In this document: piece after piece, positions 1 through 9,388 of the stretch
Numbering within the stretch: position 1 is the first letter of the stretch
Layout: every line of letters starts with the position of its first letter
From: Lewinellaceae bacterium
GTDB taxonomy: Bacteria > Bacteroidota > Bacteroidia > Chitinophagales > Saprospiraceae
NCBI GenBank assembly: GCA_020636315.1
Contig: JACJYA010000012.1
Coordinates: 214,360-278,359, forward strand
Length of the DNA: 64,000 nt
Reading direction: 5' to 3'
Translations under genes and position numbers: made by a program
Notes under the pieces: model-generated
Databases searched by the model: none
Told to the model about the DNA's origin: nothing
The model's input: the letters and a program-made list of their open reading frames with translations, nothing else

Positions 1-1217
1 TTCAGGAGCCGTTGTTCGGAGGCAGTGGGCTGGAGGGCGCCGATCCGGAACGGTGCCTTGGAAACGGTTGGCGTCAGCAGCAGGTCATATTGCTGGTGGA
101 AAGCGCCGAGCCGGCGGGAGATGTCGTTCCACTTCTGGCGGTGGAAAGCATAGTCTTTGGCGCTGAAACTCCGCCCGAGCATGACCATGGCCCAGGTAGA
201 ACGCTCCACATCTCCGGGGCGGGCGGGGCGGCCCAGGTATTCGCTTAGTTTTTCGATATCGGCGGCTGCCTCGCCGCAGGCCATAGTCAGAAAAGTCTCC
301 GTAAGGTCTTCGCGGCGGTAGGGAAGGGGCGCCAGTTCTACATGATGCCCCAGAGCCTCCAACAGCTTTGCCGCCTTTTCAACGGCGAGAATACATTCCG
401 CTTCCACTTCCTGCCCAAGCGTGTGGGCGGTGCTCATTCCGATCCTCAATTTTCCCGGCGGTTCGTTGATTACTTCCAGGTAGGGCTTTTCGGGAGCCTG
501 CAGGATAAAGGGGTCGCCCGGCTCCGGGCCCCGGATGGCATCAAGCAGTGCGGCGCTGTCGCGCACCGACCGGCTGACGCAGTTCTCCATAACGGCCCCA
601 CTCCAGCCTTCCCCTTGTTGTGGGCCCAGGCTGACGCGCCCCCGGCTCGGTTTCAGGCCGAACAGGCCGCAACACGAGGCGGGAATACGGATGGACCCTC
701 CGCCGTCGCTGGCCGTGGCCAGGGGCGTGATGCCGGCAGCCACCGCAGCGGCAGACCCTCCGCTGGAACCCCCTGCGGTGTATCCGATATCCCAGGGGTT
801 GCGGGTAGGGCCGAACAATTGGGGCTCGGTAAAGGGGGTAAGCCCGAATTCGGGAGTGTTGGTCTTTCCCAGAAAAGATAAACCGGCCTGCCGGAAACGT
901 CGGGTAATATAGCTGTCGTCTTTTGAAACGTAATCGCTGTAGCCTCTGCAACCCGATGACCGGGGGGCGCCGGCCACCTCCAGGCCCAGGTCTTTGACCA
1001 AAAAGGGAATACCTGCAAAGAGGCTTTCCGGGCTGGCCTTTTCCGCCATTTCCCTTGCCATGTCGTACAGCGGATGGATGATGGCGTTGATGGTGGGATT
1101 GACACTTTCCGCCCGGATGATGGCCAATTCCACGAGTTCGGCGGCGGTGATCTCTTTTTTTCGGACCAGTTCGGCCAGCCCCAGGGCATCGTATTTTCGG
1201 TATTCTTCGAAGGTCAT
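1..1217 (-). CDS. Amidase-signature hydrolase (3' part missing)
   Basis: Amidase-signature enzyme, which hydrolyses a carboxamide to an acid and ammonia; the natural substrate cannot be told. My reverse translation runs from an ATG at 1217 to the left edge, about 405 codons, with no stop, so the C-terminus lies outside the window. All elements of the Ser-cisSer-Lys triad are visible: the Lys in GIPFLVKDLG, the glycine/serine-rich GGSSGGSAAA segment, and the nucleophile region in ATASDGGGSIRIPAS. The rest of the conserved core (CGLFGLKPSRGRVS) follows. No signal peptide is seen, so it is probably cytoplasmic. GatA (the tRNA amidotransferase subunit) belongs to the same family but normally sits with gatB or gatC; nothing here supports that role. 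The gene is divergent from the decarboxylase at 1332. Confidence 0.9.
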   Translation of the reverse strand, partial: MTFEEYRKYDALGLAELVRKKEITAAELVELAIIRAESVNPTINAIIHPLYDMAREMAEKASPESLFAGIPFLVKDLGLEVAGAPRSSGCRGYSDYVSKDDSYITRRFRQAGLSFLGKTNTPEFGLTPFTEPQLFGPTRNPWDIGYTAGGSSGGSAAAVAAGITPLATASDGGGSIRIPASCCGLFGLKPSRGRVSLGPQQGEGWSGAVMENCVSRSVRDSAALLDAIRGPEPGDPFILQAPEKPYLEVINEPPGKLRIGMSTAHTLGQEVEAECILAVEKAAKLLEALGHHVELAPLPYRREDLTETFLTMACGEAAADIEKLSEYLGRPARPGDVERSTWAMVMLGRSFSAKDYAFHRQKWNDISRRLGAFHQQYDLLLTPTVSKAPFRIGALQPTASEQRLL

Positions 1218-1331
1218 ATCGAGTTGGTTGGTTTGGCTTCGTTATATTCGCCTGAAGTTAATAATATTTGCGTTGAAGGAGTATAGTTCTTTCGGATTTC
1301 CGGGGCCCGGCAATCCATAACAACTGTCAAA

Positions 1332-2777
1332 ATGAATACACTGATCCAGAAGGCCTACGATCCGGAAGCTTTCCGGCGTTACGGCCACGAACTTGTCGAT
1401 CTGCTGGCCAAACACCTCCACGCTGTTCAGGTAGAGGAGAGTGAACCGGCTATCCCCTTTACCTCCCCGGGAGAAGAATATGCTTTCTGGGAGGAAGACT
1501 ACCGGAACAATCGGAAAGAGCCTCCCCTGGCGCTTTTTGAAAAAGTGCTGAGCCGCTCGGTGAGGGTGCAGCATCACCGCTATATGGGCCATCAGATAAG
1601 CCCGGCGGCCCCCCTGGCTGCCCTGGCCAGCCTGTTGGACGGCCTGCTCAACAACGGGATGGGTGTCTATGAGATGGGCGCTGCCGGAACGGCCATCGAG
1701 CGATTGGTAGTGAAAACGGTAGCCGCAAAGATGGGTTTTAATGAAAATGCCGATGGTGTAATGACTTCCGGCGGTTCCCTGGCCAACCTGGCCGCCCTGC
1801 TGGCTGCCCGCAGCGTGAAAGGGCCAGGAACAGTCTGGCGGGAAGGCCAACGGGAAAAACTGGCCCTGATGGTTTCGGAGGAAGCTCACTATTGCGTTGA
1901 CCGCGCCGTACGCATCATGGGCTGGGGAGAAGGCGGGATAATAAAGGTGCCCGCAGATGGCCTTTACCGGATGCGGGTGGATCTGCTGGAGGAATGCCTG
2001 AAGAAAGCTGAAGCGGAAGGGAAAACCGTGATCGCGGTGGTGGGCAGCGCCTGTTCCACTGCTACCGGTTCCTTTGACAACCTGGAGGCCATTGCCGGTT
2101 TTTGTGAAAAACACGGCCTTTGGTTTCATGTGGACGGCGCTCATGGAGGGGCTTTGTGTTTTTCCGACAAACATCGGCATCTTCTTGCCGGTATCGAGCG
2201 GGCCGATTCGGTAGCTATGGATTTTCACAAAATGCTGCTCACTCCGGCAGTTGCCACCGCTCTTCTTTTCCGCGACGGGCAACATGCTTTCCGCACTTTC
2301 AGCCAGAAAGCTCAGTACCTATGGGAACGTGAAACCGATGAGGAATGGCACAACCTGGCCAAACGCACCTTCGAATGCACCAAGCTGATGATGGGGCTGA
2401 AGGCCTATACCTTGCTGCGAACTTATGGCCCGGAATTATGGCAGCAATACCTGGAGAAGGTGATGGCTTCCGGGCAGCAATTCGCCGCTCTTGTGCGGGA
2501 GTCCGAAGGGTTTGAACTGCCGGTCGAACCCCAGTGCAATATCGTATGCTTTCGCTATCACCCGCCGGAAGTGAAAGGAGATGCCCTCAACGCGCTCAAT
2601 GAGGCCATCCGCCAGGATTTGCTGGAGGAAGGCCGGTTCTATATCGTGAAAACCAGCCTGAAAAACCATGTTTTCCTGCGGGTGACATTGAGCAATCCTT
2701 TTACCACGGAGGCAGACATGCGGGAGGTGCTGAGTGCTATTAGAACACTGGCGGATACCAGGCTCGGAAAAAGTTGA
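1332..2777 (+). CDS. Group II PLP-dependent amino acid decarboxylase
   Basis: A 481-residue decarboxylase of the aromatic-L-amino-acid, glutamate and diaminobutyrate decarboxylase superfamily. It would release CO2 from an amino acid to form an amine, using pyridoxal phosphate in the cytoplasm. Visible family features are MGHQISPAAP near residue 90, TSGGSLANLAALLAAR near 145 (phosphate and ring contacts), the Asp in FHVDGAHGG near 268, and the PLP lysine in MDFHKMLLTP near 300. The length matches the family. Substrate specificity cannot be read from motifs: the histidine and alanine in HVDGAHGG fit the aromatic and diaminobutyrate clades equally well. It has its own upstream spacer of 114 bp shared with the divergent amidase gene, and converges on the hybrid sensor gene 20 bp downstream. 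Confidence 0.9.
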   Translation: MNTLIQKAYDPEAFRRYGHELVDLLAKHLHAVQVEESEPAIPFTSPGEEYAFWEEDYRNNRKEPPLALFEKVLSRSVRVQHHRYMGHQISPAAPLAALASLLDGLLNNGMGVYEMGAAGTAIERLVVKTVAAKMGFNENADGVMTSGGSLANLAALLAARSVKGPGTVWREGQREKLALMVSEEAHYCVDRAVRIMGWGEGGIIKVPADGLYRMRVDLLEECLKKAEAEGKTVIAVVGSACSTATGSFDNLEAIAGFCEKHGLWFHVDGAHGGALCFSDKHRHLLAGIERADSVAMDFHKMLLTPAVATALLFRDGQHAFRTFSQKAQYLWERETDEEWHNLAKRTFECTKLMMGLKAYTLLRTYGPELWQQYLEKVMASGQQFAALVRESEGFELPVEPQCNIVCFRYHPPEVKGDALNALNEAIRQDLLEEGRFYIVKTSLKNHVFLRVTLSNPFTTEADMREVLSAIRTLADTRLGKS

Positions 2778-2797
2778 GGAAATAAGTCTTTCTGCTC

Positions 2798-5700
2798 TCA
2801 GGGCAAATCCGGATCCCGGGATCTTGCTTCCCTGTACTCCGTCGGTGTTTTCCCGAACTCCTGCCGGAATACCCGGGAGAAGTAATCCGGGTCGTTGAAG
2901 CCGGTGTCGAAAGCAATTGAAGTGATGGAAAGCTCAGGGTTATGCAATAACATTTTAGCCTGGTTGAGGCGGAGATGGCGGATGAATTTTACGGGTGACA
3001 AGCCGGTCAGCGCGCTGAGCTTTCGCTGGAGTTGAGAGGGGCTCAGGTGAAGTTCGTAGCATAGGGCCTGTACGTTGAAGTCGAAATCGTCGAGATGGTC
3101 AATAACGGATTGGCGTACTTTCTGCACAAAGGCATCTTCACTGGCAAGCAGTTCCTGTGGTTCCGGGGCATCTTTTCCGTCTTCAATTCCTGCTGCCGCC
3201 AGATAGTTTTTTTTCAGGGCGTTCCTCAGTTCGAGGAGCTTGCGCATGCGAACGAGTAATTCCTCTTTATTGAAAGGTTTGGGGATATAAGCATCAGCCC
3301 CTTTTTCCAGCCCTTCGATGCGGGAGGCCACATCGGCCTTTGCCGTCAGCAGGATGATGGGGATATGGCTGGTGCGCTCGTCGGCCCGAAGGGCGGCGCA
3401 GAGCTCGATGCCGTCCATCTTTGGCATCATCACGTCACTGATGATGATGTCGGGAACTGTTTCCAGGGCTTTCTCTAAAGCTTCTTTTCCGTCTTTGGCC
3501 GTTATCAGTTGATAGTGCGGGGAGAGGGCGATGCTCAGGTAACTGAGGACATCCTGCTGGTCATCGGCGAGCAGCGCCAGGGGGGCATTGGTTTCGGTGG
3601 GGGCTTGTTCCCCAAAGGTAAGCGGTGTCGTTTCGGCGGGAGGGACAAAAGCCCCGGCCCTCAGAGCAATTTCTTCGGGCGTGCTTTCTTCAGCAAGAGA
3701 GGCCTCCCGGGTAATGGGCAACCACAGGGAAAATTCCGTCCCTTCTTCTTTCCGGCTTCGGATCTGTACTTTACCATTGATCAGTTTTACCAGTTCCCGG
3801 ACGATAGACAGGCCGATGCCGGCACCCTCCGGTTTTTTTACCGAACCAATTTCAAAACCAGTTGCAATGGCCTCCAGCTTATCTGCAGGGATACCTACTC
3901 CGGTATCTTTTACCTTTAACAATAGTGCTTCTTTTATGCTGGTGTCCATTTTTGTCGGCGGTTTCACTTTTTCCACCTGTACATACACATCTCCATCTTC
4001 TGGCGTGAACTTGATGGCATTGGAGAGCAGGTTAGACAGGATATTCATCAGCTTTTCCGGGTCATAGTCCATTATTAGGGGTTCTTCCGGCGCCAGGAAA
4101 TGCAGGCGCACCTTTCTCATGTCGGCGAAGGAGTCGAAAGAATGGGCAAGATAACGCAGGTAGGGAAGCACATCGCCCTGTTCATAGTGCAGCGCAATAT
4201 GGCCGCCCTCCAGCTTTTGCAGGTCCAGGATCTGGTTGACGAGGTGCAGGATCTTCCGGCTGTTGTTCTGGATCATGTCGAGCCCCTCCCGGAACCATTT
4301 CCCGGGTTCTTCCCGGATCTGCTGGGCCATACCGGAGATGATGGAGAGGGGAGTCCTGAACTCATGGCTGATACTGGTGTACAGCCGGGATTTGGCTTCG
4401 TCCAGTTCCCGGAGCCGCCGGGCCTCAGCTTCTTTCAGCTGTCGCTGGATATAGTTATTGACCAGGAACAAACCCAGGCCGGATAAAGTGAGCACATAAA
4501 GAATGTAGGCCCACCAGGTGCGCCACCAGGGCGGGACGATAATGATATCCAGGGAAGTGATTTCATTACTCCAGTTACCGGGAGCATCACTGGCTTTTAC
4601 CTGAAACTGGTATTCTCCGGGCGCCATGTTGGTATAGCTGGCCATGTTAGGCAGGGAGCCGGTCCGCCAGCCGCTGTCATAACCCTTCAATTGATACTGA
4701 TAACGGGCCTTTTCGGGGCTGGCAAACTCCATGGCGGAAAAGGAAAGAGAGAAATCGTTTTGGTGGTATCCCAGTTCAATTTCTTTGGAAAGACAGACAG
4801 GGGTTTTGAGCGGGGATCCTTTTATTCCCGCCTTTTGTAGTTCTCCATTCAGTCGGAATTCGGTGATCACCACCTTGGCGCCACTTGTTTGAGTACTCAT
4901 GCTCTCCGGGTAAAAAGCGAACAGGCCAGGATGGGAGCCAAACAATAACAACCCATCCTCCAGCATTACACAGGCATGGCCTATTTGGTTAAATATGGAA
5001 TGGGGGAAGAAATGCCGGAACTTTTTTGTGATGGTGTCAAAGCGGAAAAGCCCTTCTCCGGAGGTTACCCACAGATGGCCGTTTTTATCTTTCAATATCC
5101 TGCCGATGCTGGTGGATGCCAATCCTTCATCCTGGCCGTAAATACCTTCAGCCTGCCAGCTTTCAGGGTCGAATCGAAGCAGTTTTCCGTCCATGATGCT
5201 GATCCAGATCCTGCCATCTTCGGCCGGGATGATGTCCCGGACGGGTCCCAGTATCTTGTTTTTGAATTGGCCGGTTTGAGGGTCCAGCAAAGAAAGGCCG
5301 GAATACGTCCCAACCCATATCCCGCCTCCCCGGGCCGGGGCCATGGCGAAGATCCAGTTGTCGGGCAGGCTGTTTTCCAAAACCGGGCTGTGCCGGAAGT
5401 GGTAAAAACGCCCGGTGGACTCGTCAAACCGGCACAGCCCTGCCTGAGTAGAGATCCAGATGTCGCCACTGCCGTCTTCAGCAAAACCGAAAACGCCATT
5501 GTTGATCAGGCTGAAAGGGTCGTCGGGGTTTTGGGTGAAATGGGTGATCGTTTCCGTTTCCGGTTCTATCACGGTACAACCACCCTTGGCCACCCACAGG
5601 CGCCCTCTGGAGTCTTCAAACAATTCCTCGATGGCGCTGGGGCCGGCCCCCCAGGTTTCACGGCCGTAGGTAGATAAGAGCCGGCCCTCTTCATCATACT

Positions 5701-6988
5701 CCCAAAGAGAATGGCCGGTCGCTATCCAAAGGTGGCGGCGGCTGTCCGATAAGACCGCCACTATGTCCTGGCTGTAGGGGGCATCCTCGTTAGGGACTTT
5801 ATAAACCGGTATCTGATATTGATTGGGGATGACAAAGTCAATATAGGATGCGTTGTAAGAGGAGCCGATCCAGACGACTCCATCCCGGCTTTTCAGAAAA
5901 GACCAGATGTTGTTGGTGCTGAGGCTCAGAGCGTTGCCGGGGTTGTGTTCCATGTGGAGGGCCTGGCGGCCGTCGGCACTATAGAAATGAAGGCCGACGC
6001 CAAAACTTCCGATCCAGAAGTTGCCTTTTGGGCCTTCTTCCATAAAGGTTATTAAAGAGAAATATTTTTGCCCCGTGTTTTCTGAAATACTGTGGCTGTG
6101 GTTTTGTCCGCCCAGGCCATCAGGGAGGGCAGGGGCGAAAAACCTTTCCTTGTCAGGGTCGAAGCAGGAAGGGATGTCTGATGGGGCGCCAATCCAGATG
6201 ATGCCGCCTGCGTCTTCGTAGAGGCTGCGTATTTTGTTGGCGTACTGGGAGGCAGCCATTGTATAGGGTTGGAAGTATTGGGTGAAGGATTGGGTTTCCG
6301 GATGATAACGGTTTAGCCCTCCCTGGCTGGAAGGGGAAAACGGAGAACCTGTCCCGATCCAGAGGTTGCCGTCGCGGGAGAGGAGTACAGACTGTATAAC
6401 GTCGTGACTGATACTGCCCGGATCTTCCGGATCGTGAAAGAAATGAATAAAGGTGCCATTTTCTTTTTCCAGCCGGTTTAAGCCAAAGTGAGTCCCGATC
6501 CAGAGGTAGCCCGCCGTATCCTCTCCAATGCAGTAAACTTTGTCATCGCTCAAGCTATGGTTTTTTTGAGGGTTACAGCGGAAAGTTGTGAAGGTTTCTG
6601 TTGAGGCATCGTAACGGTTCAGGCCGCCTCCGAGCGTTCCGGCCCAAAGGATTCCCTCTCTGTCTATAAACAAACATTCGATGTAGTTTAGGGAGAGAGA
6701 TGAGCTGTCAGCAGGGTCATGGAGAAATGTTTTGAACCCATAGCCATCGTACCGGTGCAGGCCGTTGTGGCTGCCAAACCAGATGAACCCGAAGGAATCC
6801 TGCACCATGCCGTTGACGCAGTTGCCTTCCTCGCCTCCGGGCAGCCGTAGGTGGTTGAACTGGAGCGGGGCCCTCTCCAACTGAGGCAGGCTGCTTTGGG
6901 GCCATGCTGTAAGGGAAGTCCAGCAAAGCAACAACCAGATGAAGGCTCCGACGAGCCGATTTCTTTTTTTGATAATTTGGGGTATCAT
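2798..6988 (-). CDS. Hybrid two-component system regulator (Reg_prop, kinase, REC, AraC)
   Basis: A 1,396-residue one-protein signalling system of the type Bacteroidota use to control polysaccharide utilisation loci. In order it has an N-terminal membrane or signal segment (residues about 10-30), a two-component-regulator propeller of repeated WIGT/GLNRY-type blades (about 50-720) that senses a periplasmic ligand, a Y_Y_Y domain (about 745-810), a transmembrane helix near 820-840, HisKA with the phospho-acceptor His in SHEFRTPLS, a HATPase with NLLSNAIKFTPEDG and DTGVGIP boxes, a receiver with the phospho-Asp in IIISDVMMPKMDG, and a C-terminal AraC HTH. All catalytic residues look intact. No susC/susD pair is in the window. 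The GH105/DUF4861 and GH43/GH51 genes are candidate targets, but this is inference. Confidence 0.96.
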   Translation of the reverse strand: MIPQIIKKRNRLVGAFIWLLLCWTSLTAWPQSSLPQLERAPLQFNHLRLPGGEEGNCVNGMVQDSFGFIWFGSHNGLHRYDGYGFKTFLHDPADSSSLSLNYIECLFIDREGILWAGTLGGGLNRYDASTETFTTFRCNPQKNHSLSDDKVYCIGEDTAGYLWIGTHFGLNRLEKENGTFIHFFHDPEDPGSISHDVIQSVLLSRDGNLWIGTGSPFSPSSQGGLNRYHPETQSFTQYFQPYTMAASQYANKIRSLYEDAGGIIWIGAPSDIPSCFDPDKERFFAPALPDGLGGQNHSHSISENTGQKYFSLITFMEEGPKGNFWIGSFGVGLHFYSADGRQALHMEHNPGNALSLSTNNIWSFLKSRDGVVWIGSSYNASYIDFVIPNQYQIPVYKVPNEDAPYSQDIVAVLSDSRRHLWIATGHSLWEYDEEGRLLSTYGRETWGAGPSAIEELFEDSRGRLWVAKGGCTVIEPETETITHFTQNPDDPFSLINNGVFGFAEDGSGDIWISTQAGLCRFDESTGRFYHFRHSPVLENSLPDNWIFAMAPARGGGIWVGTYSGLSLLDPQTGQFKNKILGPVRDIIPAEDGRIWISIMDGKLLRFDPESWQAEGIYGQDEGLASTSIGRILKDKNGHLWVTSGEGLFRFDTITKKFRHFFPHSIFNQIGHACVMLEDGLLLFGSHPGLFAFYPESMSTQTSGAKVVITEFRLNGELQKAGIKGSPLKTPVCLSKEIELGYHQNDFSLSFSAMEFASPEKARYQYQLKGYDSGWRTGSLPNMASYTNMAPGEYQFQVKASDAPGNWSNEITSLDIIIVPPWWRTWWAYILYVLTLSGLGLFLVNNYIQRQLKEAEARRLRELDEAKSRLYTSISHEFRTPLSIISGMAQQIREEPGKWFREGLDMIQNNSRKILHLVNQILDLQKLEGGHIALHYEQGDVLPYLRYLAHSFDSFADMRKVRLHFLAPEEPLIMDYDPEKLMNILSNLLSNAIKFTPEDGDVYVQVEKVKPPTKMDTSIKEALLLKVKDTGVGIPADKLEAIATGFEIGSVKKPEGAGIGLSIVRELVKLINGKVQIRSRKEEGTEFSLWLPITREASLAEESTPEEIALRAGAFVPPAETTPLTFGEQAPTETNAPLALLADDQQDVLSYLSIALSPHYQLITAKDGKEALEKALETVPDIIISDVMMPKMDGIELCAALRADERTSHIPIILLTAKADVASRIEGLEKGADAYIPKPFNKEELLVRMRKLLELRNALKKNYLAAAGIEDGKDAPEPQELLASEDAFVQKVRQSVIDHLDDFDFNVQALCYELHLSPSQLQRKLSALTGLSPVKFIRHLRLNQAKMLLHNPELSITSIAFDTGFNDPDYFSRVFRQEFGKTPTEYREARSRDPDLP

Positions 6989-7110
6989 TTCACGGCTATT
7001 TCCTCAACATTGTCAATATATTGTTGCCTGCAGAGAGTTGTTCTGACCCTTATCATTGCCGGACAATGATTTTCGTCAGGCGGCCTTTCTGAAAGGGCAT
7101 AGGGGAGGAT

Positions 7111-7150
7111 GTAAAAAAGAAAGGAACTCCGGATCGTTCCAGAATTCCTT
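7111..7150 (-). terminator. Rho-independent terminator of the secreted-protein gene
   Basis: On the minus strand an 8-bp stem (AAGGAATT / AGTTCCTT, one mismatch; 7143-7150 with 7121-7128) is followed by a T-rich tract (CTTTCTTTTTTAC). It lies about 50 bp past the stop of the 7199-7912 gene. Confidence 0.65.
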
Positions 7151-7198
7151 CCTTCACACAGTAGGGCTCTCACTTTGGTTCCTGAGGAAATACAGGGG

Positions 7199-7912
7199 CT
7201 AATCCTGCAGGGCTACTACCTGTACTTCAGGCGGTTCTTCAGCTACGTTGCCGCGGGAGAACTTTTGCTTCAAACGGATAGCGCCTTCCTCGTATCCGAT
7301 GTTCTGCCAGACGGCGGTTTCACCGGCACGGACGAAGATGTAGTAGTCTCCTTCTTCCAAACCTTTAAGGTTAAAGCGTTTGGCATAAGCGTATTCTCCT
7401 CTGAGTTCTTCACTGTAAAATTTGGCGCCGTTCAGTCTGACCAGGTAAAAGGAGAACGGCCGCAGTTTCAGGTTGGCGACCCGGACTTCCAGTTCAGGGG
7501 CCTTTTTTACCGGATCGAAGCGGGCGATGAGCTTGCCGGTTTCATCGCTGCCCGGAGCCTCGGCGCCCAGCAGATGGATGCCTTCTCCATCGTAGTTAAA
7601 GGCCCGAAGGACCTGCCCGCTATTGTTATCGATGCGAACCAGGTAGTCGCCATGCGGCATACCTTCCATCAGGAAGTTGGCGCCGTAATTGTTCTCATTC
7701 CAAATGAATTCGCGGTAAGCGGTGAACCCTTTGGCATTGGTGATATGCACCTGGGTCCGCTCTCCATCAAGGCCGGATAACTGGATCAGCACGGCTTCGG
7801 GGTTTTCACTTCCGGTAATGCTTGTGGTAAAGCCGGCCGTGTTCTGCGCGGATATGGCGTAAGCCATCAGGGCGAAAAAAACACTCAGGAAAATGACTCT
7901 CAGGTTTTTCAT
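7199..7912 (-). CDS. Secreted protein with two beta-rich repeats, unknown function
   Basis: I do not recognise the family. The 237-residue product begins with a clear signal peptide (MKNLRVIFLSVFFALMAYA, then ISAQ). The mature part appears to consist of two related beta-sandwich-like halves. Each ends in a glycine turn followed by a short strand, MPHGDYLVRI near residue 100 and LEEGDYYIFVRA near 190, which resemble the last strands of T9SS sorting or DUF3244-like domains. There is no lipobox and no obvious catalytic motif. It has its own terminator (7111-7150) and so is probably monocistronic. A periplasmic or surface structural role is only a guess. Confidence 0.7.
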   Translation of the reverse strand: MKNLRVIFLSVFFALMAYAISAQNTAGFTTSITGSENPEAVLIQLSGLDGERTQVHITNAKGFTAYREFIWNENNYGANFLMEGMPHGDYLVRIDNNSGQVLRAFNYDGEGIHLLGAEAPGSDETGKLIARFDPVKKAPELEVRVANLKLRPFSFYLVRLNGAKFYSEELRGEYAYAKRFNLKGLEEGDYYIFVRAGETAVWQNIGYEEGAIRLKQKFSRGNVAEEPPEVQVVALQD

Positions 7913-8074
7913 GGCATTGTGTTTTTGTTTTCAATCTGCCGGCTCTTCCTGAGCTCAGCTGTCGAAACAAAAATGCCGGAACTCTTATTCTTTTACCCCG
8001 AAATATTCACCCATCCCCCGGACAGGTTCGTCAAACGGCAGGATTATTTGAGCAAAACCGGAATAGTAATGTAT

Positions 8075-8269
8075 TTACGGGATAATAACAGATTTGGAGT
8101 TGCTTTTTTTCCGGGCCAGCTCCCTCAACTGTCGGCTCGTCATCGTCCGCCCGTCATGCGACCAGCCTGGGGGCATGAGCACATAGCGAAGGGCCGTTTT
8201 TAAATCGGGCGCCCGGCGCATATCGCGCCAAAGGGCCCGCCATTCGTGAAAAATAATGTTTACCGGCCC
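8075..8269 (-). pseudogene. Remnant of a sterol desaturase / fatty-acid hydroxylase (C-terminal end only)
   Basis: Translation of the minus strand gives about 65 residues ending at a TAA at 8075-8077 that match, almost position for position, the C-terminal region of the intact hydroxylase encoded at 51654-52568. Shared blocks are FHEW, RD followed by RRAP or GRAP, PPGWSHDG (identical in both), and T..QLRE. All histidine-rich catalytic motifs are missing and there is no start codon. The piece follows the stop codon of the aldo/keto reductase gene, in the same frame, with only seven codons between. This looks like the scar of a deletion that removed the front of a paralogous gene. It explains most of the 378-bp stretch from 7913 to 8290; the remainder is the 5' region of the secreted-protein gene. 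Confidence 0.75.
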
Positions 8270-8290
8270 TATGCCTTTTGCCGGGGATTG

Positions 8291-9277
8291 TTAAAAGGGC
8301 GGATGCGCCGGCTTGTTGTCCAGGATCTCTTCGATCTGTTCATTCACTTCATCGGTGATCTTGGCCACGTCGTCCAGCGCTTTGAAATTTTCGTGGAGGT
8401 GGCTCACTTTGGATCCGCCCAGGATTACGGTGCTTACATTGGGGTTGTTCAGGCACCAGGCGATGGCGAGCCGGGGCACGGTGGTATCCAGTTCTTCAGC
8501 CAGTTTTTTCAGTTCGCGCACCTTATTCAGGCGTTCTTCGCTCAGGCTGCGTTCTTTCAGCCATTCCAGCCCTTCCATGCCCAGGCGGGTGCCTTCCGGA
8601 AATTTGTCCAGGTATTTTGTAGTCAGGACGCCGGAGGCCAGGGGTGACCATATCGTGGTGCCCAGGCCAACTGTTTTGTATATCTGGCTGAATTCTACTT
8701 CCACCTTTTCCCGGTGGAACATGTTGTATTGCGGCTGTTCCATGGCCGGCGGGATGAGGTTGAGTTGGCGGGCTGCCATGTGGGCTTCCATGATCTCCTG
8801 GGCCGACCATTCCGATGTGCCCCAGTAAAGGATCTTTCCCTGTTGGATGAGGTGGTTCATAGCCCACACGGTCTCTTCAATAGGCGTATTCTTATCGGGG
8901 CGGTGGCAGAAGAAGAGGTCCAGATAATCAACCTGCAGCCGTTTCAGCGCTGCGTGGCAGGCCTCGAAGATGTGCTTGCGGTTCAGGCCCGTTTGGTTGG
9001 GCTTATTGCCGCCGTCACCAAAGAACACTTTGCTGGATACGACATAGGAGCTGCGTTCCCAGTTTTGCTTGCTGAGTATGTTGCCCATGACGATCTCCGA
9101 TTGGCCCCGGGCATAGATCTCGGCATTGTCAAAAAAGTTGACGCCGTTTTCATAAGCGGTAACCATGAGTTGCTCGGCGACATCGTCGCTGATCTGTTTT
9201 CCGAAGGTCAGCCAGGAGCCCAGCGAAAGGGCGCTGACCTGCAGTCCTGATTTTCCAAGCCTTCTGTATTCCATCAA
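8291..9277 (-). CDS. Aldo/keto reductase, Kv-beta-like
   Basis: NADPH-dependent aldo/keto reductase of 328 residues, closest in appearance to the potassium-channel beta-subunit and YghZ-like branch. It would reduce aldehydes or ketones in the cytoplasm. The catalytic tetrad is present: Asp in FFDNAEIY, Tyr of the same motif (followed by GQSE), Lys in VSSKVFF, and His in FFCHRPD. The cofactor-binding end (AIAWCLNNPNVSTVILGGSK) is also intact. The second codon is also ATG (9274), and MEYRRLGKSGL is the usual family start, so either start is possible. The stop codon is followed in the same frame by the desaturase remnant at 8075-8269. Confidence 0.93.
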   Translation of the reverse strand: MMEYRRLGKSGLQVSALSLGSWLTFGKQISDDVAEQLMVTAYENGVNFFDNAEIYARGQSEIVMGNILSKQNWERSSYVVSSKVFFGDGGNKPNQTGLNRKHIFEACHAALKRLQVDYLDLFFCHRPDKNTPIEETVWAMNHLIQQGKILYWGTSEWSAQEIMEAHMAARQLNLIPPAMEQPQYNMFHREKVEVEFSQIYKTVGLGTTIWSPLASGVLTTKYLDKFPEGTRLGMEGLEWLKERSLSEERLNKVRELKKLAEELDTTVPRLAIAWCLNNPNVSTVILGGSKVSHLHENFKALDDVAKITDEVNEQIEEILDNKPAHPPF

Positions 9278-9388
9278 GTTGGTTTTTGAATATTAAAAAA
9301 TACTTACCTTGAATAAAGGAAATAGCGGGCGTTTTGTTTGGCCAGGGAGGGGGAGAGTACGTGCCAGAGCCGTAAAAAATGCTTGTTT

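Noticed and set aside
1242..2285. 347-codon minus-strand open frame opposite the PLP decarboxylase
   Set aside because: It is opposite a complete decarboxylase with an intact PLP lysine; the product is histidine/glycine-rich noise.
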